A DNA stretch of 64,000 bases from Adiantum capillus-veneris (Eukaryota; Streptophyta; Polypodiopsida; Polypodiales; Pteridaceae): the NCBI GenBank assembly GCA_014529385.2, contig CM043950.1, positions 77,975,435-78,039,434 on the forward strand. Reading direction: 5' to 3'. Every line of letters starts with the position of its first letter. Positions within the stretch are counted from its first letter, which is position 1. Positions 1 to 11,117 of the stretch are shown one piece after another. The notes below the pieces were generated by a model. That model worked only from the letters and a program-made list of their open reading frames with translations, ran no database searches and had not been told where the DNA came from. The translations under genes were made by a program, and so were the position numbers.

Positions 1-1023
1 GGGGGGTTTTACCCTAAGATCAACATAAAACAAGGGCTTTAACACTTCTAGAAACTCAAAATACCAAGTCAGAGTGCAAAAATTAAAAAAAACGCAAAGA
101 ATAGGGAAAATTGATTCAGAGCTCATTTTTGCATTCAAACTTGATAAAAACACTTGAAACTCAAAGATAAACACTTGGAGAAGCTTAAAATAGAAAATTG
201 GGCAAATCTGTGAAAAAAGACATCATTTGCGTATAATGTCTTTTTACACTTGCTGATGTGATTTTTGAATTTGACTTGACAACATTGTTGCAAATATAGT
301 GAATAGTTGAAATATCAAGTTTGGACCAAAATTGGACAAAAAGACATCATACGCGTATGATGTCTCCAACCTAATTCTAGGCAAATTTTGACATTTTTCT
401 ATCACAGATCCTTTGTACTAGTTGTCTAGAGCTTGTATTTCAAGTTTCATGTCATTTGGATCACATTTGACCCCAAGTCAAAAATCGAAAAATTGCCCAG
501 AAAAGCCTTATTTGACCATAACTTGCACAACCAGAGTTCGAATTGAATTTTGTGAGTGGACATAGCATAAGGGTCCTACTGGAAGTGAGCAAAGCAAAAA
601 TATCCAAAATCTTTGAAAAAAGACATCATACGCGTATAATGTCTTTTTGAGAAAATCTGATACAAAATTTTCACTTGAGATAACAGAAGTCTTCCATTTG
701 ACAAAACAAACCATTTGACCTAGTATCATTCAGTTTGGACCACTTTTGATCACAGAAACGAGGATAAAACAAATTGCTGAGATTGAAAAGTTAGATTTCT
801 CTAGGGAGATTGATGAATTTGAGATTCGGTAGATATCTCTAGAATAACCAACCGAGACAAAGAGAACAAGCGAGTGTTATATCAACCGAGGGAGTGTAAA
901 CCAAAGTGTAGTGCGGCCGTTAGAGCCGATCCTTGAAGGAAGTATTTTCGATACTTCTTCAGAGAGATCTTACGAGATTTCACTGAACACTTAGGATACT
1001 TGAACTTAAACGAAAGAGAAAAC
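1..1023 (+). other. Leader of element A upstream of gag
   Basis: No coding signal was seen. The stretch is A-rich and repetitive. It carries three copies of the element's 22-bp palindrome (219-643) and phrases that recur in the second array near 14400-14500, such as CATTTGGATCACA and TGACCATAACTTG. The first credible coding ATG, at 1024, follows a purine-rich stretch. The 5' LTR and primer-binding site are presumed to lie left of the window. Confidence 0.5.
219..643. repeat. Dispersed 22-bp palindromes, first array (3 copies)
   Basis: The consensus is the half-site GACATCATACG followed directly by its exact reverse complement CGTATGATGTC. Copies lie at 219-240 (degenerate centre, TTTGCG), 343-364 (perfect) and 622-643 (one mismatch). 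Flanking A and T usually extend the symmetry to 24 bp. Spacings are 124 and 279 bp. The same sequence recurs at 13625-14629. Confidence 0.85.
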
Positions 1024-1671
1024 ATGGCAGCAAGACCATCAAACCCTTCGGCCACAATGAATCTATTGTTCATCAAGTATCAATATGACAACAAGCAAGG
1101 TGCCAAGATCTACAAAGATGGTATGCACCGCTACTGTGTGAAAATAGAAGATAGACTAAGTGAGTTCAAGGATTTAGTGCTTATGAGCTATAGCGGAGAT
1201 AGGTACCTAGATGATGAAGGTATCATGTACTTGGTAGTCTTGAATCCTAACATTGTGGAAAAGTGGGGATTGATGGGCACGAAAGCCAAAGTAGATGAAG
1301 AACCCAAAGAGAAAGCACCAACAATGAGCTTCCCTAGTGCTAGATTAAGACGAGAAAATGAAACTTTGAGGATCAACACAGAGAACGTCTATGTGGGGTT
1401 ATACAAGTATAATAATGGAGAGGAAGATGTCTATTATAGATGCGAGGAACCCTACGTCGATGAGCTGACAGAGCGGAAAAGACTTTATGTCTTTACCTAC
1501 ACAGAGGGATCAGAAATGAAGATTATCGCATATGACAAGTATGGAAGACAATATGCAGCAATCGATAAAAAGGAGTTGGAAGGATACACATACTTTGGGG
1601 GACCACTTCACTCGAAGCCCACTGAGACCAGCACCTACAATTGTCATGCCAGACCCGATGGCAACAGGTAG
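1024..1671 (+). CDS. Element A ORF1, N-terminal Gag-like protein of unknown function
   Basis: This is an open frame of 215 codons from the ATG at 1024; an upstream in-frame start at 1000 is also possible. The protein is charged and rich in Lys, Glu, Tyr and Asp, with no signal peptide or membrane segment. Its position directly after the leader and before the Gag core at 1983 makes an N-terminal Gag extension the simplest reading. I recognise no domain in it. It ends at TAG (1669-1671) and the next Gag block is in another frame, so a frameshift or separate translation is implied. About 300 bases (1672-1982) between them hold only short broken frames. Confidence 0.5.
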   Translation: MAARPSNPSATMNLLFIKYQYDNKQGAKIYKDGMHRYCVKIEDRLSEFKDLVLMSYSGDRYLDDEGIMYLVVLNPNIVEKWGLMGTKAKVDEEPKEKAPTMSFPSARLRRENETLRINTENVYVGLYKYNNGEEDVYYRCEEPYVDELTERKRLYVFTYTEGSEMKIIAYDKYGRQYAAIDKKELEGYTYFGGPLHSKPTETSTYNCHARPDGNR

Positions 1672-1982
1672 AGAGAGGACACATGTAACTAAATATTTTA
1701 GTTGACCTCATTATTCTATGCCAAGCCCAATGGGAACATTACATTCTAGAGAGTCAATGGATACCAATCGAGGTAGTGCAGTTCCATTCTCTACACATAC
1801 TACGATAGGTTCGATGTTTGCAGCAGCACCATCACATTTGCCTCCTAGTAGATTCGTGGCAAGGGATCCAACTAGAGAAGCCCATGAAGTCCATGACACA
1901 AGAGAAAGTTTTAGTTGGGATACAGGATAAATGAGATTGGTAGCAGACAATACAGATGAGACCATCTCAAGTGGCCAAGTGT

Positions 1983-2990
1983 ATGCCGAAGAAGTATAGT
2001 GGCTCAGGAGATCCATATGCACATGTCTCACTCTTTAAGAAAGTCTTAAGAGATGAGCAGATAACAGATTTCCACACACAATAGGAAGGATTTGGTCTTA
2101 CTTTAGAAGGGACGACATTGACATGGTTTCAACCACTGAATGGTGGAGGTTTCCATGACATTGACCACTTGCTGCGAGAGTTTTCCGAGGAATTTTCAAA
2201 AAGAGGGATCAAACACAACACGGTATCCCAAATATATGCTTTTAAACAGAAGGAGGAAGAAAAGATGAAGGAAGCTTTGCTTCGCTTCAAACAATACATA
2301 GAGAGATGTCCAGTACGGGAACGACTGCAAGATGACAGACTATCTATCCTCTTTATAGAAGGGCTGAGAAATGACACTCTCAAGAAAGACTTGCACTTGA
2401 AAGATTGTACAAGTTTTGAGCAAGTGACCAGAGAAGCATTGTACTTAGTGGATAACTGTGTTGTGTATGGAGAGGTGACAACGGATACGGATGTCACATC
2501 GAGTAGCTCATCATCCGTAGCTAGCAAGACCACCACTAAGAAGAGTGTCCAAACAACAACAATACCAAACATGGAACAAATGATAGAAGATGCTATAAGG
2601 AGATTAGCACCATACCCTAAACCAATGCCAAAACTAACGAAATGGTGTACAATCAAACAAAAATGGATGAATCACTCAACAAAGGAGTGCTATTACAACA
2701 AGGGTTATGTGAAGGAGCGTCAGTATGCACCTCCAACTCAAATAGCACCACCTCAGGTACATCGAGTACCTAGATACCCAACGGGAAACGTACCAGGACC
2801 TGTGGAGATAGAAAGACCACAGTTGGTATTGGGGCAACAACCACCTTTACCAGGAGTGAGACCAGTGGGTATTAGATATGCACCCACCCTAGAGAATCAG
2901 GAAGAACAAGCTTTAGTGCCTGTTCAGACTTATTACGAAGATTCTGGTGCACCCATGGCTCCTGATGTGTGTTACCCACCTGAAAACTAA
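1983..2990 (+). pseudogene. Element A Gag core (Ty3/gypsy capsid-like)
   Basis: The frame from the ATG at 1983 reads as a Ty3/gypsy Gag core. A YSGSGDP segment is followed by a T-x-T-W-F segment (residues ~45-50) and a helical block typical of retrotransposon capsid (FSKRGIKHNTVSQIY, then a region containing FIEGLRNDTLKKDL). A W-C-x(n)-H-x4-C patch near 2641-2690 resembles the degenerate zinc motif of Athila-type Gag. A TAG at 2082-2084, where a Gln is expected (HTQ-stop-EGFG), breaks it once. The C-terminal third is Pro/Gln/Val rich, as in Gag linkers. Capsid assembly is inferred from the family; this copy is not intact. Confidence 0.75.
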
Positions 2991-3010
2991 AACAACCAGA
3001 ACCTTGGAGC

Positions 3011-3859
3011 ATGATAGGAAATGTTGGACCACCAACAACCACACACGCCTCAGATGAAGAGAGGTATAACTTGGACGCAAGAACACTTATGTTCATAGCT
3101 CATGGGGGGCTCTTAGTCCAAAGACTAGCCTACCCACAAAGTGAAAATCAAGGGACACCAAGACCTCCATTGGGACCCTGTTATAAGTGTGGAGGTGACC
3201 ATTTGATGAATGTTTGTCCACACAGAGAGATCATTAGAATAAATGCATATTGCACAGAGTGTGGTGTCACTCACTTCATTAAGGATTGTTCAAAGAATCC
3301 CAACAAAGTGCAAAAGACAACAATGAACATGCTAGAGTCGATTCCTACGAGCAGTGGGTCTGAAAATGAAACCAAGATACCAACACAAGTTGTGACTAGA
3401 GCTCAAGCAAAGAAAACCACTAGAGAGCCAGAGAATGGAAAGTCAGAGACAGAATTGGCAATTCAAGGGCAACGAAGCCATAGAAACACATGGAAAGCTA
3501 CGAAATCACGCATGAAACTGAAAAAAGAACAGCAAGACGCGATTCTAGCTGAGAAATTAAAACAAACAAAAGACAGATTAGAGAAACTTAAGAGTCAAAA
3601 CGGAATACGGGAAATGGACTCTAAAAAGTCAAAACTGAAGAGCGTCAAAGAGACAACGAGTGTAAGCTCAGGGGGATCAGTGTTGGTCGACAAAGTACAC
3701 AAACCATTGGATGCATTGATGAGAACTTACGAAGAGAGATTAAAGAGCAACCAAACACAAGAACAACGGTGGTTATCCAAACGCGGAATTGGAAAAGCAG
3801 AGACTCGAAATGTGTCAGAGAATGATCGAGACTGCACAAGCCTTGTTAGAACCACCTAG
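3011..3859 (+). pseudogene. Element A nucleocapsid-like region with two zinc knuckles and coiled coil
   Basis: The frame contains two cysteine-histidine knuckles in tandem, CYKCGGDHLMNVC and CTECGVTHFIKDC. Both have the spacing C-x2-C-x3-H-x4-C, one residue shorter before the His than the usual retroviral CCHC knuckle. A long Lys/Glu/Gln-rich stretch follows (about residues 150-210), predicted by eye as coiled coil. RNA binding during packaging is the family role. The frame differs from that of the Gag core before it and overlaps the next frame at 3789-3859, so at least one frameshift (programmed or mutational) separates Gag and Pol blocks here. Confidence 0.7.
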
Positions 3860-5530
3860 AGAACCAATGAATTGTGGAACGGAAAACCCGATTCATCAAG
3901 AGACTATCCTCTCACGGGTAGTTGAAAAGCCTAACAGTGCACAAAAGCCTAAAAAAATGCACGGGGATGAACGTATAGTTATGAACACCACAGATCAAGA
4001 AATAGAGAGTTTTCATCCTTTGATACAAAGGTCTTACGGAAGAGATGAGGATTACAATGAGTTTTGGAAACAAGTGAGAGAGGCAAACTTTGCAAACGAG
4101 CTGAGTTATCAAGCTAATCAAACTAGTGGGGAAAAGGACATCAAGAATCCTCCCATAGAGGAATTTGAGGCAGGATCTCAAGTGGACTTAGATCTGCATT
4201 CTTACTGGGGAGATGGAGGCTTTGTTAGAATAGTAGAGAGTAAACCTCATTCGCTGAAAACCTTACCTTCATACTTAGGAGAATACGAAGCAAAATATGA
4301 GATTAGAGCGCTTCCCTCACGAGGAATCTCTTCAGAAAAAGTTATAGACTCGCAAGGATTGATAGAGATTTTGACAACACTAGTGACATGCACTATCACG
4401 CTAGCTGAGCTTTTGAGACTACGACCAAACATGTGGGCAACTGTAGGAAAATTCTTGGAGAAATTTGGGATAAAAGACCCAACTGCAAAACTGCAAGAGG
4501 GCATACGAGAGCTGAGTACGCTATAAAAAAATGCTAAGCCTGTACCCTTGAACAAGGTCGGAGAGTATTGTGAAGGCGAAGAGGGGAATACAACCTTACC
4601 AATTGAATTCCAGGGAGTTAACACGATGGCAATACTTGACAGCGGGGGTGGAGTAGCCATTGCTACGAAAGAAATCTGGAAAAATTTGGAAAAACCGGCG
4701 ATAAGAAAAACGAGGTTGAAACTCCAACTAGCGGACGGACATATGGAGAGACCTTTGGGACTATTAGAGAAAGTTGTAGTGACTTCTTGCGGAATTGAAT
4801 ACGATCATACTTTTGCTATTGTTGACTTTGGCAAGGAGAATAGATATGATATTATACTTGGAAGACCGTTCATGAGACAATTGAAAATGGTCCAGGATTG
4901 GGGTTATGACCACATATACTTGAGACATATGGAAACCACTACTCGCGTGAACCTAACAGACCATAGCTACAAGGATGTGAACCGAACACCAGTTGAAGAG
5001 TTTGATTCAGCTACTTTGGCACGATCAGAGTTTCTAGCCTGGTTAGGCAAACCCAAAGAGTTATGGATGTGTGGAGATTCGAACTGTGGAAGTCTGAAGC
5101 ACGAAGAATGTGTTTTAGAAAGGGAAATTGAAGGCAAAAATTATATAGGTGAACCCTTTCCAAAGGATGCACTTGAACCATTAGAATGGACAAACATTCT
5201 AGCAACCCTAGATATTTGTGCAATTCAAGACGGTCCCACAACGAAGTTTTGTGATAAAGATGGATATGATGTGGTTCCGTACTTCATGATGAGAGCTGTA
5301 CTTGAAAAAGAGACTAAAAAGATTGATACACCAGACAACAGAGATGAAGAGGAGATGTTTCACGACATTCTCGATCATCCAGAATGGGGAAATGAAGCTG
5401 ACAACTAGTCCACAAACAACTTAAGTGAGAACGAGGAAACCATAAAGGATGTCAGATTCTACGACTTCCTAAATCAAGGCACACACTTCATAAATGAAGT
5501 GATAGAGATCCTTCTAGACGAATGAGTCAA
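3789..5530 (+). pseudogene. Element A Gag-Pol linker and retropepsin-like protease 1
   Basis: One frame runs from 3789 past 5408. It has TAA at 4524-4526 and TAG at 5406-5408, and stays readable to about 5530. The retropepsin lies at ~4590-4930: the catalytic motif is ILDSGGG, and the C-terminal flap-partner motif is IILGRPF followed by an aromatic/Asp pair (VQDWG). This is a normal Ty3 protease signature with Ser at the middle position. The linker before it is acidic and unrecognised. After the protease, a 150-residue tail runs straight into the integrase C-terminus with no RT, so about 2.5-3 kb of pol is missing at roughly 5530. Confidence 0.8.
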
Positions 5531-6147
5531 GAACTGATTGCGACCAGAGATTGCATTCGACATTATGGGCGTATAGAGAAGCATATAAAACATCCATATG
5601 AACGACCCCATACAACATGGTTTTTGGTTTGACTGCTATTTTACCAATAGAATTTTTAATTCCAACACTGAGAGTAGCTAAGCAATTAGAGTGGACAGGA
5701 CATGAGCTTTCAGATAGAATAGACGACCTTGAAAATCTAGATGAGCTTCGCTTACAAGCCGTGGCTTCAATCTACGCTCAGAAAAGGCGACAAAAAGATT
5801 TCTTTGATAAGCATGTACGAACTAAAGAGTTTAAGATTGGGAACTTTGTCCTAGTATACACTCTAAAACAACATGCAAAAAAACTTAAAAAGCGAGGGAT
5901 GGGACCACTTGTGATTAAAGATCTATCACCAAGCGGGGCCGTCAAGCTTGCTACATTAGACGGAGAAGAAATGCCAAATTGGATTAGTGGATGCAGATTA
6001 AAGAAGTATCATTTGCCACTAACCCGGGACATGCTTCTCAAAAAACATCAAGAGAAACTGCGACTTCAAAAAAAGAAAAATATAGTTGAAGAAGCGCAAA
6101 CGGAAGCAAAAGAAAAAATGGAGAAAAGAAGACTACTGCATCAGTGA
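5531..6147 (+). pseudogene. Element A integrase C-terminal part
   Basis: The frame begins with the end of the integrase catalytic core (an LHSTLWAYREAYKT block, as in Ty3 integrases just after the catalytic Glu). It continues through PYNMVFG and the GPY/F-like C-terminal segment (residues with GPLVIKDLSPSGAVKL), then a Lys/Glu-rich tail. TGA at 5587-5589 sits where Arg (CGA) is expected, and TGA ends the block at 6145-6147. The N-terminal zinc domain and most of the DDE core are absent, removed with RT and RNase H. Its closest match in the window is the integrase tail of element B at 63462-63998, in the same relation to the downstream protease-like domain. Confidence 0.8.
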
Positions 6148-6438
6148 CAACGCAATGAAGGAGCCTTACGAATAAACGCAGTCAGTGTATCAGAGATGGG
6201 TGAAGACAAAGTAGAGCCCATCATCGAGGTCAAAGTGGGGTCAAACCAGATTAAAGCCAGAGCATTATTGGATTCAGGAGCACAAGCTAACCTGCTTTCA
6301 GTCAGTTTGTACAAACAATTGAAACATGACACTAAGCTGCAAACTGCCAAACATGAGTTGAAGAGTTATTCAGCACACTCAATCAACGCAATCGGCTGCA
6401 CAATACTGCACGTATAGATAAATCAATATGTGTATCCA
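6148..6438 (+). pseudogene. Second retropepsin-like domain of element A, N-terminal half (after integrase)
   Basis: It is in the same frame as the integrase, one TGA downstream. The segment has a classic aspartic protease entry: a K-A-R-A-L-L strand, then DSGAQANLLS, then a helix (SLYKQL). TAG at 6415-6417 interrupts it, and element D is inserted after 6438. The second half resumes at 11118. Protease 1 with its own active site already lies at ~4590-4930, so this is a second, distinct copy. Its role is unknown; Gag processing, Env-like processing or nucleic-acid binding are all possible. Confidence 0.7.
6434..6438. repeat. Target-site duplication ATCCA of element D (left)
   Basis: ATCCA lies immediately before the LTR start TGTTAGG at 6439 and again at 11113-11117 directly after the other LTR, giving an exact 5-bp duplication. 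Confidence 0.9.
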
Positions 6439-6833
6439 TGTTAGGCACACATTGCCATAACAAATAACCAATGCAGTAAACATACAATTCATATCAAACA
6501 GGAAGCAGGAAACTTCTTACTTCAAACACCATACTGCAAAGGAAACAGGTACATAACATCATAGATAGAGGGAAAATAGTGTGCCATTCATCGTCATTAT
6601 TCAGTAATACAGCAGAAAACACAGAACTAATGCAGGAGAGAGCCAACTGCATCAACAGGCATAGACATAACTGCTTCTCGTCCAGAGAATTCACGAGACA
6701 CACAACTAACTTCCCCAAAATATAAAATACCCATGTTCACTTATCCCTAAGGTTCAAAGATAAAGGTTTTAGTTACAGTTCAAAAAGTAATAGCCTGACT
6801 ATCCTGAAAGCCCTGATAAATCAGGCACTAACA
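6439..6833 (-). repeat. Element D 3' LTR
   Basis: This 395-bp direct repeat matches 10718-11112. Its termini are TGTTAG...CTAACA. No coding content was seen; the frame read within it is repeated in the other LTR. Confidence 0.92.
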
Positions 6834-6860
6834 CCTGGCACACCTGGTGGGCAATGTTTC

Positions 6861-9800
6861 TCAAACATTGTGAGAACCCATCCCTTGATTAGTCAAATCC
6901 TCCTCCAGGTTATCTTTAGCTTCAATTCCCTGTAAAACTGTTGTTGCAGTCACAGCTTCTTTGTCAGGCTCTTCAAAATCTTCCTCCACTTGAACTGTAA
7001 CTGCTTCCTTAGCACTCTCTGTCTCCTGAGAAAGTATCTCAGCCACAATGTTCTGAACTGAATCCTTGAAGCTATGCTCCTCTCCAGCAACCTCCAGATC
7101 CTTCACTTCAACAACTTTATCTTTTCCTGTAATTACTGCTCCCCATGAATCTTCAGGAACATGCTCCTGAATGGTAGCTGCATCCTTAATCCCTGCAAAA
7201 ATGTCTGAATCTTTAGTAATAATCACCTGGTCAGGTTGATTTGCTCCTTGCTGCTACAACTTTGCCTTCAAAGTCTCCAACTGCTGTGTCAGGTCAACAT
7301 TCTGCTTCTCCATAAACAAGTTTTCCTCCTTCATCTCCTCCTCTGCAAACATCTGATATGGTTTACTCACCACATCATACACTATGACTTTCATTTTCTC
7401 CCAAACTCCCTTCATGCACTCCATCACTTCAGTATTCATTTTCTCCACATCTGTTGAATTGAGATACCTTCTACAAAATAGAAAACTCTTCTCTTCTTCA
7501 AGTGATTTCAGATCTTTAGGCCCATTTTCATATTCAAATACATATCCAAATTCAGTAACAAGTTCAGGTTTCCCTTCAAGAAGAATGAAGAAAGATTCAA
7601 GGTAGGATGCAAACTTTGCAACCATTAGACACTGTCTCTTGAACACATCCAATATCTCTGCATGTAGATGCAACACTCGAAGACCCGATTTAGACTCCGC
7701 ATGCCAAATCAATTGATTTCCCTGAAAATGTTGATTCAAGAAAAACCAAAATTGATCTGCTTCTGCATCAAACTGATTTGATTCAAGGCTTAAAAATAAC
7801 AGATTGAACTCTCCTTTACACATAAAAAACACCACCAAGATGGCTTCCTCACATCCCTTATCAAAAACATAAAGAAATCCACTTTGTAGCTGCAAAACTG
7901 TCCAATCAGTGATATCTCCCTGAAACTCAAAACTTTTAACTTCTGCTCCTTGAAAAACTTCCCTTATTTTATCAAGCATGAAGATATAAAACCAATGAGA
8001 TATAAGAATATCAACATCATCTCCTTCATCAACAACATCACATAGAAATGTAGAACCATCTTCAGGAAAATCCTCTTCACCATCATCAAGAACTTCCAAA
8101 AGACTTGCATAATCATCGGTCAAAATCATCTCCTCAGCATCAACAAAACCATTGACATCAGAAACTTGGTATAAATCATCAAGAATATCATCAGTAAACT
8201 GAACTTCACTGGAAAAAGACGGACTTCCAATATCCATGACTGAATTTGTAAAAGCGCCAACATAATAAAGATCATTGATAACAACATCATCATTCAAGAA
8301 ACCTTTTGTAACATCAAGATTTGAAGAAAACTCCACATTCTTGATTTGAGTAAGTTGAAGCTTCAAGTCCTCAATTTGATTATCCTTATCCAAAACAACT
8401 CTCTGAAGAGCATCATGAGCTTCACAACAGTAAGAAATATGAAAGTGGGCTTCAATTTGAACCTGAGAAATCTCCGCCATCAATGATGTCTTCTCTTCTT
8501 GAAGTTGATTGATTTTGGAAAGCACTTCATTTGCCGCAACCATACTTGAATGCCTCTCATTCTCTAGCTCTAATGAGAGATTATTGATCATCTTCACTTG
8601 AGAAAGAAAAAGACTTTGAAATTCAGCAAGTTCAGGTACATAACTTCTTTGCAAATCAAGAATCTGCGGATCAGGAACCTGAATTCTGAAACTTTGCAAA
8701 TCAGGGATCTTTGGTATCAAAACTGGTAATTCAGGGATCTGAAATTGAAGATCCTTGTCTTCACAACCTGAATAATTCATATCCACTCCTAGAAATTGGC
8801 TTTCAGTCTTCAAAACTCCAAAAAACTCTTCTCCATCAACACAAACACCTTTCAAATTGTCAGCTGTTGAATACTCCTCATCAAGATTCATCAAAAACTG
8901 ATTCATCACATCATCCTCATTAGTAGCACACATTATGTCTTTATATATCTTCGGATCTTCCACTACATTACACTGAAATCTGATGTCTCCCAGAATTTCA
9001 ACATCTTCAAGATTGATGTCAAATGTTGGTATATGGGTTTGTATGGGATATTGGTGGCTTCTCTCGCTCACTCCCACTTGCATTCCCTTCTTCTCAACCA
9101 ATAATTCTTCTTTTGAGCAATTGTCCTTCTCTTCCTGCAAAGAGGTGAGTCTCTTCGATGTGAGGTTTGGGGATAGCTGGCAATCCTCTTGGCTCCTTTG
9201 GCTCATGAGTTGCTCCTGGCTTCCTCCTTCTTCCTTCATCATCTTTTGGACTATATCTCCCTTGCATTGAACAAACTCTCCTTCCTAAATCAACTTCTTC
9301 TCTTCAATAATCTGAGTATCTACAACTTTGATCCCATATTCAAGAACATCAAAATCAGGTTGAAAAACTTCAGGTGCTGAGAATTCATATTCAGGCTTTG
9401 AAACTTCAGTTTTTGAAATTGCAGGTGCCTGAAAAACTGTTGGTAATTGAAAACCAACAACTTGAGGTTGTTTTAGGTTGGAAACAGTAACAGATTGTTG
9501 CAAACACCATTCGGAATCATCATCACTAATGTAATCATCAAACTCATCTTCATACTTCTCTGAAAGACCTTCAACCGCTTCTTGCAACACCTGTATCCTG
9601 CGCATACTAGAGCACGACTTTCTTCTTTTTCCTTCATGACCTTCATGCCAGTCTTCTGCCTTGTCAAGAAGATTAGAAAAATCATCCAAATCCTCTTGTG
9701 CATCACATAGCTCCTCATGATCTGATGCATCTCGAAAAGATCTGACAATTTGATACAACTTCTTGCACAGTTTATGCATACAGTATTTGACACATACATC

Positions 9801-9893
9801 TTCCTTTTGACAGGGCTTGCACATGTAAGGACATTGCTTTGCACAGTGTCCATCTTTTTGACAAATAGCACACTTTTTCTTCTTCTTTGCCAT
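6861..9893 (-). pseudogene. Element D acidic CCHC-containing protein, function unknown
   Basis: A single minus-strand frame starts at the ATG at 9893 and runs to 6861 (~1010 codons), broken by only two TAG codons (9285-9287 and 7254-7256). The N-terminus is basic (MAKKKKK), followed by a zinc knuckle CAICQKDGHCAKQC and a second Cys cluster (CKPCQKEDVCVKYC). The rest is strongly acidic (Asp/Glu runs, ~residues 60-130 and 380-450) with predicted coiled coil around residues 430-520 (TSLMAEISQVQIEAH region) and repeated P-x-L-Q and P-E/D-L phrases. It is not a Pol protein. The preserved length suggests selection until recently. It may be a Gag-like RNA-binding protein or a captured gene. Confidence 0.55.
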
Positions 9894-9949
9894 TAATCAC
9901 CCATCAAAAGAATAGAGAGCATTTGTACCTCTTTAAACCTTGAAACTGC

Positions 9950-10104
9950 TTAAACTGCATTGCAAACTGAAATACCTGAAACTGTAGTCTGTAAACTGAA
10001 AGACTGAAAGTGCATTTTGCAAACTGAAAAATTGAAACTGCATTCTGCAACAAACTGCACATAATTTGCACAGAAACTGTACAGAGACTTCAAAACTGTT
10101 TGGG
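9950..10104. repeat. Degenerate AAACTG-rich repeats in element D
   Basis: The stretch is built from short degenerate units around CTGCAT, GCAAACTGAAA and AAACTG. It is non-coding and lies between the Gag-like frames and the large frame of element D. Confidence 0.5.
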
Positions 10105-10392
10105 CTAACAATACATTGACCAATGGTCCCAAAAGTGGGTCTGATGTGGGATGAGTTGTTTGTTGGCCTTCTTGGTTTGTAGGTAGGGTTTCCCGCAGCC
10201 TGTTTTCAGGTTCATGCAGTTCAGTCCCTCCCCAACAATTTTTGCCCTTGCAGTAAGTTCCCCTACTGGTTCTTCTTGGTCATCATTACCTGACTCTTCT
10301 CCTTGTCTTCCTCTTGCAGAGAACTCCCTTCTTAATATAAGCCTTGTTCCATAATGTTGTGGTACATTGGACCCTTGCCCTGATCCACTCAT
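10105..10392 (-). pseudogene. Element D second Gag-like frame
   Basis: This is a 95-codon minus-strand frame starting at 10392. Its ATG overlaps the stop of the preceding frame as ATGA (10392-10389), a classic overlap for re-initiation or for a one-base shift. The sequence is polar (Ser, Gly, Gln, Arg) with no recognised domain. It ends at a TAG after 10107. Position, just downstream of the 5' LTR and primer site, suggests it is part of Gag. Confidence 0.4.
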
Positions 10393-10661
10393 GCATTTAT
10401 TCTTCTCCCTTGTCTAGAATACTGTACTAGCATTCTTTGAGTATGCACATTGTAGTTTGAAGGTAAATTACAGGCTCCAAAGGGTAACAGTTTTGTAACG
10501 ACATTTTCGAGAATGAGAATTCTGACTTCGCTGGGCAGTTGTGGGTAGAATTCTTTCAAGAATTGTGATGCATACTCCTCAGACTCTTCCCCTGGTGTTT
10601 TCCAGTTCGCAAAATCCCGCAAATGGTCACTATTAGGGAACAAGTCGCCGCTGTGATTCAT
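10389..10661 (-). pseudogene. Element D first Gag-like frame
   Basis: This 90-codon minus-strand frame starts at the ATG at 10661, close behind the 5' LTR (10718-11112). It reads like the helical core of a Ty3/gypsy Gag: an F-A-N-W-K segment, then a YASQFLKEFYPQLPSEVR block and a short hydrophobic helix. It is far shorter than a normal Gag (usually several hundred residues), so it is either truncated or the whole Gag remnant of a non-autonomous element. Confidence 0.45.
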
Positions 10662-10703
10662 TCCTTAGCACCCATATGGTTTTAGGCGAAATTCGAACCA
10701 ATT

Positions 10704-10715
10704 GCAGGGTCGCCA
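10704..10715 (-). promoter_or_regulatory. Putative primer-binding site of element D
   Basis: Two bases inside the 5' LTR on the coding strand, the minus strand reads TGGCGACCCTGC. It begins TGG as a tRNA 3'-CCA complement should and resembles TGGCGAC-type sites of Ty3 elements. The priming tRNA was not identified. Confidence 0.5.
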
Positions 10716-10717
10716 AA

Positions 10718-11112
10718 TGTTAGGCACACATTGCCATAACAAATAACCAATGCAGTAAACATACAATTCATATCAAACGGGAAGCAGGAAACTGCATACT
10801 TCAAACACCATACTGCAAAGGAAACAGGTACATAACATCATAGATAGAGGGAAAATAGTGTGCCATTCATCATAATTATTCAGTAATACAGCAGAAAACA
10901 CAGAACTAATGCAGGAGAGAGCCAACTGCATCAACAGGCATAAACATAACTGCTTCTCGTCCTGAGAATTCACGAGACACACAACTAATTTTCCCAAAAT
11001 ATAAAATACCCATGTTCACTTATCCCTAAGGTTCAAAGATAAAGGTTTTAGTTACAATTCAAAAAGTAATAGCCTGACTGTCCTGAAAGCCTTGATAAAT
11101 CAGGCACTAACA
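10718..11112 (-). repeat. Element D 5' LTR
   Basis: This is a 395-bp copy of 6439-6833. The sequence following it on the right is ATCCA, the second target-site duplication copy (11113-11117). Confidence 0.92.
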
Positions 11113-11117
11113 ATCCA

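Larger units (their letters stand above)
6439..11112 (-). mobile_element. Element D: pol-less LTR retrotransposon (LARD-like) nested in element A
   Basis: Two 395-bp LTRs (6439-6833, 10718-11112) begin TGTTAGG and end CTAACA on the + strand and are flanked by ATCCA on both sides. By eye they differ at about 13 positions (~97% identity). The coding strand is minus, so the 5' LTR is the right one. The interior (3.9 kb) holds a short Gag-like pair of frames (10105-10661) and one ~1010-codon frame (9893 down to 6861). No reverse transcriptase, integrase or RNase H is visible, so it must have moved with enzymes from another element. Confidence 0.9.

Noticed and set aside
6494-6718. Small hydrophobic minus-strand frame, repeated at 10773-10997
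   Set aside because: It lies wholly inside the two LTRs of element D and is duplicated because the LTR is duplicated; there is no independent sign of coding.
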